Assembly: GCA_947644715.1 (NCBI GenBank)
Contig: CANSAP010000004.1
Span: 36,674-100,673, forward strand
Direction: 5' to 3'
DNA length: 64,000 bases
Source: an uncultured Bacteroidales bacterium
GTDB taxonomy: Bacteria > Bacteroidota > Bacteroidia > Bacteroidales > Muribaculaceae
How positions within the stretch are numbered: the first letter of the stretch is position 1; every line of letters begins with the position of its first letter. Below the pieces are notes generated by a model. That model saw only the letters and a program-made list of their open reading frames with translations. It did no database searches and was not told the DNA's origin. A program made the position numbers and the translations under genes. Of this stretch, positions 17,214 to 25,454 are shown one piece after another.

Positions 17214-17972
17214 ATGGCACAGATTGAATCAGGCGGTGGCAACGGCAAAGGCAAGAACCACCAGAAAAAAATGACCATCCGTGTGGACTTCACTCCCATG
17301 GTTGACATGAACATGCTTCTTATCACGTTCTTCATGCTGTGTACAACGATGATTAAGACTCAGACTCTTAACATCGCACTCCCCTCCAACAAGGAGAACC
17401 TGAACACGGAGCAAATGAACCAGGCCAGTGCAGCCGACGCTGTGACTATCATCGTCGACGCCAAGCGCCTCCCCAACGGACAGCCCGATACCATCGGCGG
17501 CATCAAGCCTGAGATTTACTACTACGAAGGCAAACCCGCTGAAATCCCCACCGCTGAAGGCGGCATCAAAATCCTTGACGAAACTGACCCGGCCAACATT
17601 AAGGTCAACATGCCTGCCGGCCAGGAGAAGCTCGTCAAAGCTACCTTCAACATGGGCGACAAAGACGGCATCCGCAGCCTCATCACAAAGCGTAACAAGG
17701 CAGTGCTCGAAGCCATCAACCCCCTGCGCGAGAAATTCAAAGCAGGCGAGCTGAACCAGGCTCAGTTCGACAGCCTCGCCCGTATCGTCCGTAACGACGA
17801 GCAGTATGGCAAACTCACCATCATCATCAAGGCAACCGACGCAGCCTCCTACGGCTCTCTCGTAGCCCTGCTTGACGAAATGCAGATTAACCAGATTGCA
17901 CGTTACCAGATTGATAACCTCACGGCTCAGGACAAAGCCCTCCTCGAGGACTTCCAAAGCCGTCATAAGTAA
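17214..17972 (+). CDS. exbD: ExbD/TolR family protein (second of two)
   Basis: A 252-aa paralogue of the preceding gene, with a basic N-terminus, a single helix (FTPMVDMNMLLITFFMLCTTM) bearing the membrane aspartate, and a periplasmic domain ending in the usual IDNLTAQ-type region. It has a Gly/Asn/Lys-rich start (GGGNGKGKNHQKK). It follows the first exbD by 4 nt and precedes tonB by 45 nt. The sequence divergence from the first copy is large, so this is an old duplication, not a recent repeat. Confidence 0.9.
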   Translation: MAQIESGGGNGKGKNHQKKMTIRVDFTPMVDMNMLLITFFMLCTTMIKTQTLNIALPSNKENLNTEQMNQASAADAVTIIVDAKRLPNGQPDTIGGIKPEIYYYEGKPAEIPTAEGGIKILDETDPANIKVNMPAGQEKLVKATFNMGDKDGIRSLITKRNKAVLEAINPLREKFKAGELNQAQFDSLARIVRNDEQYGKLTIIIKATDAASYGSLVALLDEMQINQIARYQIDNLTAQDKALLEDFQSRHK

Positions 17973-18017
17973 CCTGAGTAAGATTTATTAACCCGACTAA
18001 TAAGAAGACATACACAT

Positions 18018-18890
18018 ATGGCAAAAGGAGTAAATCTTACATCCGGTGAATGGACCAACATAGTATTCGATGGTAAAAACAAGGACTTCGGTGCATACGT
18101 AATGCGCCAGCGAAGCAACCGTCGCCACTGGATGGCCCTGATTGGTCTCATCATTCTTCTGATAGCTATCGCTGTGGCTGTAATCTCTTACAGCGCTTAC
18201 CTCGACTTCAAGAAAGCTGAAGAAGAGGCTCGCGCCAAGGGTGAGCAGATGAGCCAGATTGAAATGCTCAACGAACAGGAAGCTCAGGAAGAAGAGGAAG
18301 AAGTTAAATATGAAGAGCAACCCGAACCGGAAGAACAGACCGTCGAAGAGCAGGTGGCCTCTCAGCAGGTAACCGCTATCGCTATCGTGGATAAAGCCGA
18401 TGCTGACAAGGAAGTCAAGAACATGGACGAAATCCAGGAGAACGAAGCTCAGGTAGGTGCTGTTAACCAGGAAGGTAAAATCGACGTTGGCCAGGTAAAC
18501 GACGCAGTGAAAGCTGTGCAGGTCGTTGAAGAGGTTAAACCCGAAGTTAAAGTCGCTCCCGAACCCGAAAAGATTTTCGAGGCAGTAGAGCAGCAGGCAT
18601 CCTTCCCCGGCGGTCAGAGCGCTCTCATGAAGTGGCTCTCAAGCAACCTCCGTTACCCCGAACTCGCACAGCAGAACAATGTGCAGGGTAAGGTTATCGT
18701 GAAGTTCACGGTTGAGAAAGACGGCAGCATCACCAACCCCACCGTTGTGCGTGGTGTTGACAAAGAACTCGATAAGGAAGCTATCCGCGTAGTTCGCAAG
18801 ATGCCTAAGTGGAGCCCCGGTAAGAACAACGGTGCAGCCGTTCGCTCTTACTTCACACTCCCCGTCACCTTCAAACTTCAGAACATGTAA
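18018..18890 (+). CDS. tonB: TonB-family energy transducer
   Basis: A 290-aa protein with the Bacteroidota-type N-terminus (WTNIVFDGKNKDFGAYVMRQ), one helix at about residues 40-62, a long Glu/Pro/Val-rich periplasmic spacer, and a TonB C-terminal domain (FPGGQSALMKWLSSNLRYPE ... VRKMPKWSPGKNNG ... FTLPVTFKL). It contacts the TonB box of outer-membrane receptors, such as the two found at 29.8 and 35.6 kb. Last gene of the operon, followed 23 nt later by a strong terminator. Confidence 0.92.
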   Translation: MAKGVNLTSGEWTNIVFDGKNKDFGAYVMRQRSNRRHWMALIGLIILLIAIAVAVISYSAYLDFKKAEEEARAKGEQMSQIEMLNEQEAQEEEEEVKYEEQPEPEEQTVEEQVASQQVTAIAIVDKADADKEVKNMDEIQENEAQVGAVNQEGKIDVGQVNDAVKAVQVVEEVKPEVKVAPEPEKIFEAVEQQASFPGGQSALMKWLSSNLRYPELAQQNNVQGKVIVKFTVEKDGSITNPTVVRGVDKELDKEAIRVVRKMPKWSPGKNNGAAVRSYFTLPVTFKLQNM

Positions 18891-18913
18891 TCCCCGGCTT
18901 CACAGCCTCAACA

Positions 18914-18950
18914 ATAGAAAGTGCGCCCCACCGGGCGCACTTTCTATTTA
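18914..18950 (+). terminator. Terminator of the exb-tonB operon
   Basis: ATAGAAAGTGCGCCC / GGGCGCACTTTCTAT, a perfect 15-bp stem with a 4-nt loop, the 3' arm itself giving the T-rich run. Confidence 0.9.
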
Positions 18951-19035
18951 ATCACAGACTTATTTTTTCTCACAGAGGATTAATACGCAAATGGAAGTGG
19001 TCAACTGACCGGCAACACAACGTAACCATCCGAAT

Positions 19036-19231
19036 AAGTGACTGTTCAAAATTAATTTATATTATTTTCGAGGCTGTTTCCGAGAGATTTCAGCAAGCTG
19101 AAGAGGGAACGGTGCGGGCACCGTGACCGATGAGACTTGGCTGAAAGCGCCGGAAAGAGGCCTAAAATAATATAAATTAATGGCAGAACACAATCACTTG
19201 GTTAGTATAAATTAATTTTGAACAGTCACTT
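19036..19231 (+). repeat. Inverted-repeat element C
   Basis: A 196-bp element with perfect 26-bp terminal inverted repeats (AAGTGACTGTTCAAAATTAA... and its complement). The core repeats that of element A: TTTTCGAGG, AGATTTCA, hairpin TTCAGC-aa-GCTGAA, GAGGGA, hairpin ACGGTG-CGGG-CACCGT, GACCGATGA, then a GCC-AAAATA-type stretch. Stem bases differ from A but pairing and the CGGG loop are kept. No ORF. Confidence 0.75.
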
Positions 19232-19434
19232 AAAGCCGACAATTCAACACAACGCCAAACTATGGATGTTTGATAATTGCAGCGAAAATACTAAACGCAG
19301 AATCCATATCGTTATATGAATACCGGCAATGGTCGGCTGCATCATTTATATATTTTCACTGCTGCAGCTCCGATAAATGCCGGGACACACAACAAACATC
19401 CCTGTCCTCAAACCAAACACAATACCACAACAAA

Positions 19435-20388
19435 ATGCGATACTCATTGCTTGCACTCGCTGCCTGCGCAGCAATTACAGCCGCAGGTGCGCTCCCTCCT
19501 CTGCAAACACCGGATGCCGGTCGCATCGACCGCCACTACCTGTATTCACCCGAAATGCAGGACACAATCACCGTCGACGTTTGGCTGCCGGAATCGTATC
19601 TTGCCAATAAAGAAAGCTATCTGCCCGTGCTCTATATGCACGACGGACAAAACCTGTTTGATGCCGCAACGACCTGGAATCACCAGTCCTGGGAAATGGA
19701 TTCTGTGGTTTCCCGCCTCAACGAAACAGGGCTTATAGTAGCTCCCGTGATAGTCGGCATCCATAGCATCCCTGAAAGCCGAGTGGCCGACCTCATGCCG
19801 CAGGCGCTCTTCAACGACACAGTGCTCCTTCAGGAAGCCCGCAACGGTAAATTCCTGACTACACCTCTGCGCGGAGATGCCTATGCCAAATTTGTGAGCA
19901 CCACCCTGCGTGACATGATTGAGCAGCAATATCGTGTGCTCTCCGGCCCGGAGAACACCTTTGTAATGGGTTCAAGCATGGGGGGACTTATGTCGGCCTA
20001 CATGATATGTGAATATCCCGAAATCTACGGTGGAGCAGCCTGCCTGTCCACTCATTGGGTTGGCTCGGTTACTGATTACGCTGCCGGCGAAGAGCGCTTC
20101 CCCCGGGCCATGTATGATTACCTTGCCAAACATCTCCCCTCCCCCGACAGCCATAAACTATACTTCGACCGTGGCACAGAGACCATCGACGCATACTATG
20201 ACAAATGGGATGACCGCGTAATAGCCCTCTGCAATAGCCTTGGCTATCGCCATGGTGTCAGCCTTGACTCCGGAGTCTATCCCGGTGCGCCGCACGAAGA
20301 GAGCGCATGGAAGCAGCGCGTACACCGTCCGCTCCGCTTCCTGCTCACTCCGCCTCAAACCTTCACCCTGCGTCCGCTGCATCCCTGA
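19435..20388 (+). CDS. Secreted esterase, alpha/beta hydrolase (esterase D / Fes-like)
   Basis: A 317-aa protein with a signal peptide (RYSLLALAACAAITAAGALP). The putative-esterase fold is clear: VYLPESY-like VDVWLPESYL, PVLYMHDGQNLFD (oxyanion side), and FVMGSSMGGLMSAY with the nucleophile Ser in GxSxG. GAPHEESAWKQR supplies the catalytic His. Such enzymes cleave acyl or feruloyl esters of carbohydrates or siderophore esters; the substrate here is unknown. The track start at 19270 lacks a signal sequence, so the ATG at 19435 is used. It faces the convergent acetyltransferase gene. Confidence 0.82.
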   Translation: MRYSLLALAACAAITAAGALPPLQTPDAGRIDRHYLYSPEMQDTITVDVWLPESYLANKESYLPVLYMHDGQNLFDAATTWNHQSWEMDSVVSRLNETGLIVAPVIVGIHSIPESRVADLMPQALFNDTVLLQEARNGKFLTTPLRGDAYAKFVSTTLRDMIEQQYRVLSGPENTFVMGSSMGGLMSAYMICEYPEIYGGAACLSTHWVGSVTDYAAGEERFPRAMYDYLAKHLPSPDSHKLYFDRGTETIDAYYDKWDDRVIALCNSLGYRHGVSLDSGVYPGAPHEESAWKQRVHRPLRFLLTPPQTFTLRPLHP

Positions 20389-20401
20389 CGCACGTGCCGC
20401 C

Positions 20402-20959
20402 TCAATCCACTCTCTTCACAACCTTGCAGGGATTCCCAACGGCCACACTGCCGGAGGGAATATCCCTGACGACCACGCTTCCGGCTCCGATTACACAATT
20501 GTCGCCAATGCTCACTCCCGGCAGCACGCAAACATTACCACCTATCCAGACATTATTGCCCACAGTTATCGGGCGGGCATATTCCAATCCCTTATTGCGC
20601 TCCTCGGGGCTAATAGGATGGCCGGCCGTATAAAACGAGCAGTTGGGAGCAATAAACACATTGTCACCAAACCTCACGCGAGCTTCGTCAAGGATAACCA
20701 GATTGAAGTTAGCGAAGAAATTCCTCCCGACCTCAATATTATAGCCATAGTCGCAATAGAAGGGTTGCTCAATCAGTATGCCACCTTCCACCCTTCCCAA
20801 TATCGATTTGAGGAGCGCCTCTCTTCCCTGCACATCCTTCGGACGCAGGTCATTATAATCTCTGCACTTCTCCTTGCAGTCAAGCCTTTCGGCAATCAGC
20901 TGCGGGTCGTAATTGGCATCATAAATCATGCCCTTAAGCATCTTCTCCTTCTCAGTCAT
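20402..20959 (-). CDS. Sugar O-acetyltransferase (Maa/LacA family)
   Basis: A 185-aa cytoplasmic left-handed beta-helix acetyltransferase using acetyl-CoA. The N-terminal helical cap (MTEKEKMLKGMIYDANYDPQL) is the Maa domain. The hexapeptide repeats include APNCSFYTAGHPISPEER, with the catalytic His, and ITVGNNVWIGGNVCVLPGVSIGDN. The family acetylates free sugars such as maltose or galactosides. It is monocistronic, convergent with the esterase 13 nt away. A TAACTTTG box lies at 21019-21026 upstream, but no TTTG sits at the right distance. Confidence 0.9.
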   Translation of the reverse strand: MTEKEKMLKGMIYDANYDPQLIAERLDCKEKCRDYNDLRPKDVQGREALLKSILGRVEGGILIEQPFYCDYGYNIEVGRNFFANFNLVILDEARVRFGDNVFIAPNCSFYTAGHPISPEERNKGLEYARPITVGNNVWIGGNVCVLPGVSIGDNCVIGAGSVVVRDIPSGSVAVGNPCKVVKRVD

Positions 20960-21140
20960 GTTAATATCTTGATATAACGTTCATATTCCGGAGACTTCAC
21001 TATCCCTGATTGACAGTGCAAAGTTAAGCATTTCCAGACATAACTATGAATAACCCTGAAAAAAGTCAAGATGACCTCAGTGTCGCAGTATGTCAGAAGC
21101 CTCGCCGCCATTGAAAAGGCAATCGTGATTGTGAGTGATT

Positions 21141-21195
21141 TCAAAAGCAAGAGGATGCGCCAACGTCTGCAAAAACGCGACACATCCTCTTGCTT
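21141..21195 (-). terminator. Terminator of the 23546-21211 gene pair
   Basis: On the minus strand a 13-bp stem, AAGCAAGAGGATG / CATCCTCTTGCTT, with a 25-nt loop that can pair further (GCG/CGC), then TTGA. It lies 15 nt after the stop at 21211. Confidence 0.7.
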
Positions 21196-21210
21196 GGAAT
21201 GAATCTCTAC

Positions 21211-23142
21211 TTACCTCGGAAAGCCGCCGCTATTGCCGGTCAATTGAGCCTTGACGGACGATGAGGTATTGCCGGAATTAAGCGTATAGGAGCTGCCGGA
21301 AATGAGCCCGGGACAAGTAATCAGTACTGACTGACCCATGTTTCCACCGAATCCGGGGCCTCCACCACCGGGACCACCACCGGGCATAAAATTCCCGCCA
21401 AAACCTCCACCTGCCGATGGATTGTAATTCTCCGGAATGTCAAAAGAAACAACCGCATCACTGCCATCATACAGAGTAACCACTCCGCCGGAGGTCACCG
21501 ACAAAGAACCACTGACATAAGGTTGAGTTGATGACGAAGAGGATGGGGTCGAGTTTCCCCCGCCTATAGCTATCAGCACACCTCCGGTAAAATAAACAGA
21601 GTAGCCCTCCTCCTCATTTGCATCAATACCACATTCAGGCGCAGAGGCTCCACATGCGCGGATAACACCTCCTTCAATATACATGTTTCCATTGGAGTCA
21701 ATCGCATCATTATTGGTTGCGACCACAGTAATATCTCCACCTTTCAGGTACATATGGCTCGAAGAATTAAGGCCATCATCATAGCTCCTTATGTCTAACT
21801 TTCCATCATTAACAGTCATGATAGCCTTACTTTCAATTCCTTCTGCGCCTATACCCGTAGTGGTTACAGTTATGTAGCCACCATCAATAGTGACATTGCC
21901 ATCCGCTTTGATTCCTTTGGGTGAGGACTTATAGTCGCTGTCAAGATGGTCTGTATTTCCGGTATAATTAGTATATTCCTTGCCATTCACATAGGCGAAC
22001 AATCCTCCGGAGGTAGTAACCGTTACCGTACCTCCAGCAATGTTCAAGTCGCCGTCAACACTGATTCCCTTGCCTCCACTTCCGGTGGCCAAGAGAGTCA
22101 ATATTCCTCCGGAGATTACCATTTGTCCGTCAGCACTCATGCAAGTGGAGGCCTTCGTTTTAAGAGCGTCCGAGTCCCATTTGCCGTCACCGCTCACCCG
22201 GGCATCGACTTCTCCTCCGCTCACAAATATATCGCCGTCAGCTTTAATGGCCTTCGCTGCAATCGCAGTGACAGACACATCAATTTTCCCTCCGACAATT
22301 ATAATTGAGCCGGTATCCTCATCCGCTCGGTCAACGTCATCCTTAAACGAAACCTGAATGCCATCATCCCCTACACCTGAAATCGTCAACTCTCCACTCT
22401 GCATTTCAAAATACTGATTGCAGTTCAGGCCATCCTTAACAGCCGAAGTCACTGACACCGAGGCATCCTGCAACGTCACATACTCTTTTGAATAAATGCC
22501 ATGAGCCTTATTTCCGATAACCTCAAGACTTCCGGAGCCATGAATCTCCAGATGACCTTTACATACGACACATCCTTTCTGCGAACCGGATGCTCCATCG
22601 GCCAACCGATTCATCGTGCCATCTGCCAACATCAGTTTTATTCGTTTCCCATTCTGGATGTCGACCGGAGCATCAGACGTGCTGCTCAACTCCACTCCAT
22701 CGAGCACCACGGTAGCTTTATATGCTCCCGACATGCTGAAAGAGCCCTCTTCGCTACGACCGCGCAAAACATATGTAATTTCGCCGCCATTGGTGGCCGA
22801 AACATCATCATGCTGCACTATGTCAACCTTAGCCTCTGAAACCGTGATATCAAGGAATCGGGCTATCGAAGCATCCACTGCCACTGTGGCAGCATCATCA
22901 GCATAAGTTATTACGACTTTGCCGGCCTCAACCGGGCAATCGTCTACCGTCATTCCAGTCACATCCGCAAGAGCATAATCCTTCCCAAGCACAGTCAGCG
23001 TGCTCCCATGCGAATATATCATCTCTCCGCATGCGTCTACCGGTGCTGAATAAACCACACTGCCGACCCTGATATTAAACGTTTCTGCCACTGCGGGTAT
23101 CACAGACAAGCCGGAGAGGCACGCAATCAAAAGCTTTTTCAT
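21211..23142 (-). CDS. Carbohydrate-binding domain protein (DUF4353-like), secreted
   Basis: A 643-aa exported protein with a signal peptide (KKLLIACLSGLSVIPAVAE). Residues about 110-470 form a repetitive right-handed beta-helix-like region with recurring ITVTTTG/GGxITV units (KGISVDGDLNIAGGTVTV, KGIKADGNVTIDGGYITV), the pattern of the family annotated as DUF4353 carbohydrate-binding. Near the C-terminus is a glycine-rich stretch (GGGFGGNFMPGGGPGGGG). No catalytic residues are evident. The start overlaps the stop of the small secreted protein at 23139 by 4 nt, so the pair is coupled. A surface or cell-envelope role is inferred. Confidence 0.75.
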   Translation of the reverse strand: MKKLLIACLSGLSVIPAVAETFNIRVGSVVYSAPVDACGEMIYSHGSTLTVLGKDYALADVTGMTVDDCPVEAGKVVITYADDAATVAVDASIARFLDITVSEAKVDIVQHDDVSATNGGEITYVLRGRSEEGSFSMSGAYKATVVLDGVELSSTSDAPVDIQNGKRIKLMLADGTMNRLADGASGSQKGCVVCKGHLEIHGSGSLEVIGNKAHGIYSKEYVTLQDASVSVTSAVKDGLNCNQYFEMQSGELTISGVGDDGIQVSFKDDVDRADEDTGSIIIVGGKIDVSVTAIAAKAIKADGDIFVSGGEVDARVSGDGKWDSDALKTKASTCMSADGQMVISGGILTLLATGSGGKGISVDGDLNIAGGTVTVTTSGGLFAYVNGKEYTNYTGNTDHLDSDYKSSPKGIKADGNVTIDGGYITVTTTGIGAEGIESKAIMTVNDGKLDIRSYDDGLNSSSHMYLKGGDITVVATNNDAIDSNGNMYIEGGVIRACGASAPECGIDANEEEGYSVYFTGGVLIAIGGGNSTPSSSSSTQPYVSGSLSVTSGGVVTLYDGSDAVVSFDIPENYNPSAGGGFGGNFMPGGGPGGGGPGFGGNMGQSVLITCPGLISGSSYTLNSGNTSSSVKAQLTGNSGGFPR

Positions 23143-23546
23143 CGAACTGATATTTTTATGGTTTTTCCATCAGATGTTTTCACCAGATAAACACCCCTTG
23201 GCAACTCAGACTTGGCTGAAGCAACGGAGTCATACCGTCCTAAATACAACCCATCCACAGTATAGACATTAGCCTCCTCATTGTTTAAGTCAGAGGTAAC
23301 CATGTTTATACCTGACGCATCACCGGCAAAATACATCTTGGTGAGCTTGGAAAGCTCAAAATCCAAATTATTCCGACCATTGGTCACCACCAACTTATCT
23401 CCGGAAACCGACATCACCAACGATGCAGCTTCAATTTCTGCAACAGCGCCATCTTCCGTTTGAAGAATCATTGTCAATGGAGTCTCTGCCATTGACAATG
23501 CGACAATCTGAGCAAGCATAACAACCGCGCAAAGTTTTTTAATCAT
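23139..23546 (-). CDS. Small secreted protein with sorting-like tail
   Basis: A 135-aa exported protein: a signal peptide (LCAVVMLAQIVALSMAE) followed by a short beta-rich segment and a C-terminal block, VYTVDGLYLGRYDSV...LPRGVYLVKTSDGKTIKISVR, of the same form as the sorting-like tail of the 1062-aa protein at 7771. There is almost nothing between the signal peptide and the tail, so the mature protein is a tail domain plus about 60 residues. It is coupled to the DUF4353-like gene by a 4-nt overlap, suggesting the two products act together. The function is unknown. Confidence 0.65.
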   Translation of the reverse strand: MIKKLCAVVMLAQIVALSMAETPLTMILQTEDGAVAEIEAASLVMSVSGDKLVVTNGRNNLDFELSKLTKMYFAGDASGINMVTSDLNNEEANVYTVDGLYLGRYDSVASAKSELPRGVYLVKTSDGKTIKISVR

Positions 23547-23812
23547 TGTTCAGGTTTTAGAGTTTATAATAAATGATATGAATTTACAGCAGATATCCAC
23601 TTAAGTTAAAGTATGTTTGGATGTCAATCGAACTTAACTTTTAAGTCTGTTTGATTCGTTCTGCGAAATAACGCGTAATAATCCTTTTGGACAAAATAAT
23701 TCAACCAACTGCCCCTTTTCTTCAATGAAATACCTATAATAAAGAAAAAGAAACTGCGCCTACGCAAAGAAGCGCGGCACAGTCTTAGCAATGATTGTTA
23801 TCCGGATGTTCG

Positions 23813-24160
23813 TCAGGGAGCGGGGGTGTCTTCGGGGACATAGATGATGTCGCCGTTCTCCAGCTCGTAGGCCACGCCTACTCGCTTGCCCTTGTTGCCC
23901 TGCGCGGGGTCCTTATCCTCTGAGGGGGTGTATCGGTTGATTTTCTCACCCTCTTTCGTGATGATTTCCATGTTTTCCTTGCCGGGGTTCTTGACCATAG
24001 TGAAGTCCTCCTGCGAGAACATCTCCGTCATGTTGTAGCGGCTGACGAGAGCCACCATCAGCGCTACGGCAAAGACCATGGCCACGTCGAAGAGGTTGCT
24101 CACGACACTCATCGGGTCGGAGTCTTCGCTGCGGCGAAGCAGGCTGCGTCTTCTTCTCAT
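23813..24160 (-). CDS. hmuV: DUF2149 protein, HmuV-type
   Basis: A 115-aa protein with one N-terminal helix (SNLFDVAMVFAVALMVALVS) and a periplasmic tail ending in a lysine/glycine-rich section. The family (DUF2149) resembles a short ExbD and accompanies a MotA/TolQ/ExbB protein in CobN-linked operons. In Porphyromonas and Bacteroides hmu loci the last gene has this form. The start overlaps the hmuU stop by 4 nt. It probably forms the ExbD-like half of a dedicated motor energising heme uptake or the HmuS step (inference). Symbol by homology to the hmuRSTUV arrangement. Confidence 0.78.
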   Translation of the reverse strand: MRRRRSLLRRSEDSDPMSVVSNLFDVAMVFAVALMVALVSRYNMTEMFSQEDFTMVKNPGKENMEIITKEGEKINRYTPSEDKDPAQGNKGKRVGVAYELENGDIIYVPEDTPAP

Positions 24161-24762
24161 GCTGCTTGGTCAGTGGAGGGTGAAACAGTGTTGGCAACGA
24201 ACTCGAGAATGGTCAGGTTCTTCATGGCCCAACGCTCCTTAACCTGCTGGGTAATGAAGCCGATGGCACTCACCACAAGGCCTACTACGGTTGTGGCAAA
24301 GGCCACCTGCATGTTGTAAGCCATTGAGGCGATGTCGCCGGTAGCGAGGCCCACGAGTGCCGGACCCATAGGAATCAGTGTGCCCATAAGACCAAGAATG
24401 GGGCCCATCTTTGTCAGCACCTTTGAAGTTGAGATATTCTTCTCTGCTGCAATCTCATATTCAGAGAGGAGCAGGTCAGTACGGGCGCGGTCACCCTTGG
24501 CTGCCAGAATCTTGCGTGCATAGGACTCAACGAGTGAGGAGGGTTTGTCGCTCAGCTGCGACTCAAATTCCCGGAGGGTGGCGGGGGTGAGCTTCTCAAT
24601 CTGCGAATACAGGCGGGAGGTGGTGCGCTTCACCTGCATATACTGACCGAAGAATGCGCCGATGAGGATTATAGCGCGAATGAAAAAGAAGATGAGCAGG
24701 ACGATGACCGGCACGAGCAGTCCGGTGGAAATCCAATACAGGATATTAGAGATGGTATTCAT
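24157..24762 (-). CDS. hmuU: MotA/TolQ/ExbB proton channel, HmuU-type
   Basis: A 201-aa inner-membrane protein with an N-terminal helix (GLLVPVIVLLIFFFIRAIILIGAFF) and the paired family helices (KMGPILGLMGTLIPMGPALVGLATGD; MQVAFATTVVGLVVSAIGFI). It is a second ExbB-like channel distinct from the one at 15.5 kb, dedicated to the heme operon. It overlaps hmuT by 4 nt upstream and hmuV by 4 nt downstream, so the three are translationally coupled. It most likely works with the DUF2149 protein. Confidence 0.85.
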   Translation of the reverse strand: MNTISNILYWISTGLLVPVIVLLIFFFIRAIILIGAFFGQYMQVKRTTSRLYSQIEKLTPATLREFESQLSDKPSSLVESYARKILAAKGDRARTDLLLSEYEIAAEKNISTSKVLTKMGPILGLMGTLIPMGPALVGLATGDIASMAYNMQVAFATTVVGLVVSAIGFITQQVKERWAMKNLTILEFVANTVSPSTDQAA

Positions 24763-25454
24763 TGTTTGGAAAGCTTTTTGCGAAGATAAATTTTGTTAAT
24801 GATGAAGCCGGCAATCGCGCCGACAACCAGCAGAGCGAGTACACCACCGAGGGCATCCCATTCCACTTTATTAGTGCCGACGGCAGCCGTGCGGCCATTG
24901 ACTGTGGCTACAACTCCCAGCAGGGCAATCAGCGCATTCAGGAGGAACGTCATTTCAAGGCGCATGTCACTCTCAGGCAGCAGCCATTCTACCCCCAGCG
25001 CCAGCAGAGGCATCAGCACAAGCAAAGCGCCGGCGGTGCCCCAACCTATTAGTGCGAAATCCATGCCGGGGAGCGAAAAAATGAGCTGCACAAGCAGGGA
25101 GAACAGTACGGGGAAAATCAACAGTCCGGGGAACCAGAGCGACACCTGAAGCATCACGTTCTGCATCTTGCTGACCGGCGCACCGGAGAGTTTACGTGCC
25201 ATCAGGACACAGAAGGCTATCTGAAAAAAGACGTCGATGGTGAGAATCACGGATGTGTCGAGCATCAGGTCAGGGCGCGTTAGCCAATCGGCAATCTGCG
25301 TCTTCGACTGAGTCGTGGCGTACTCCCACGTGAAGGCCACAAACAATGCGCCCACGAGGCAAAGCACCACCTTGCCGACAGCTCCGTGGAAGGTGAGCTT
25401 GAGCATGAAGCTCAAGCCCACCAGGAGCATTATTATGGTTACTACAATTTCCAT
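24759..25454 (-). CDS. hmuT: HmuT-type membrane protein
   Basis: A 231-aa protein with about six hydrophobic segments and short loops (MEIVVTIIMLLVGLSFMLKL; VVLCLVGALFVAFTW; and later LLVLMPLLALGVEWLLP). I know no catalytic motif in it. Its place between a CobN-like gene and an ExbB-like gene is the same as hmuT in the hmu locus of Porphyromonas, hence the symbol. The start codon shares one base with the hmuS stop. A role in the membrane complex with HmuS or HmuU/V is inference. Confidence 0.7.
   Translation of the reverse strand: MEIVVTIIMLLVGLSFMLKLTFHGAVGKVVLCLVGALFVAFTWEYATTQSKTQIADWLTRPDLMLDTSVILTIDVFFQIAFCVLMARKLSGAPVSKMQNVMLQVSLWFPGLLIFPVLFSLLVQLIFSLPGMDFALIGWGTAGALLVLMPLLALGVEWLLPESDMRLEMTFLLNALIALLGVVATVNGRTAAVGTNKVEWDALGGVLALLVVGAIAGFIINKIYLRKKLSKQ

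Larger units (their letters stand above)
18891..19434. other. Intergenic region with terminator and repeat element C
   Basis: Holds the tonB terminator (18914-18950), element C (19036-19231) and the leader of the esterase gene. The track ORF from 19270 into the esterase is judged an upstream extension only; no other gene is seen. Confidence 0.65.

Noticed and set aside
17229-17966. 245-aa ORF on the minus strand over the second exbD
   Set aside because: Antisense shadow; the plus strand encodes an intact ExbD in its usual operon.
20240-20977. 245-aa ORF on the plus strand
   Set aside because: Antisense to the clear sugar O-acetyltransferase gene; no motifs of its own.
20956-21183. 75-aa ORF on the minus strand upstream of the acetyltransferase
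   Set aside because: Low-quality hydrophobic/basic translation across the promoter region, no homology cues; treated as intergenic.
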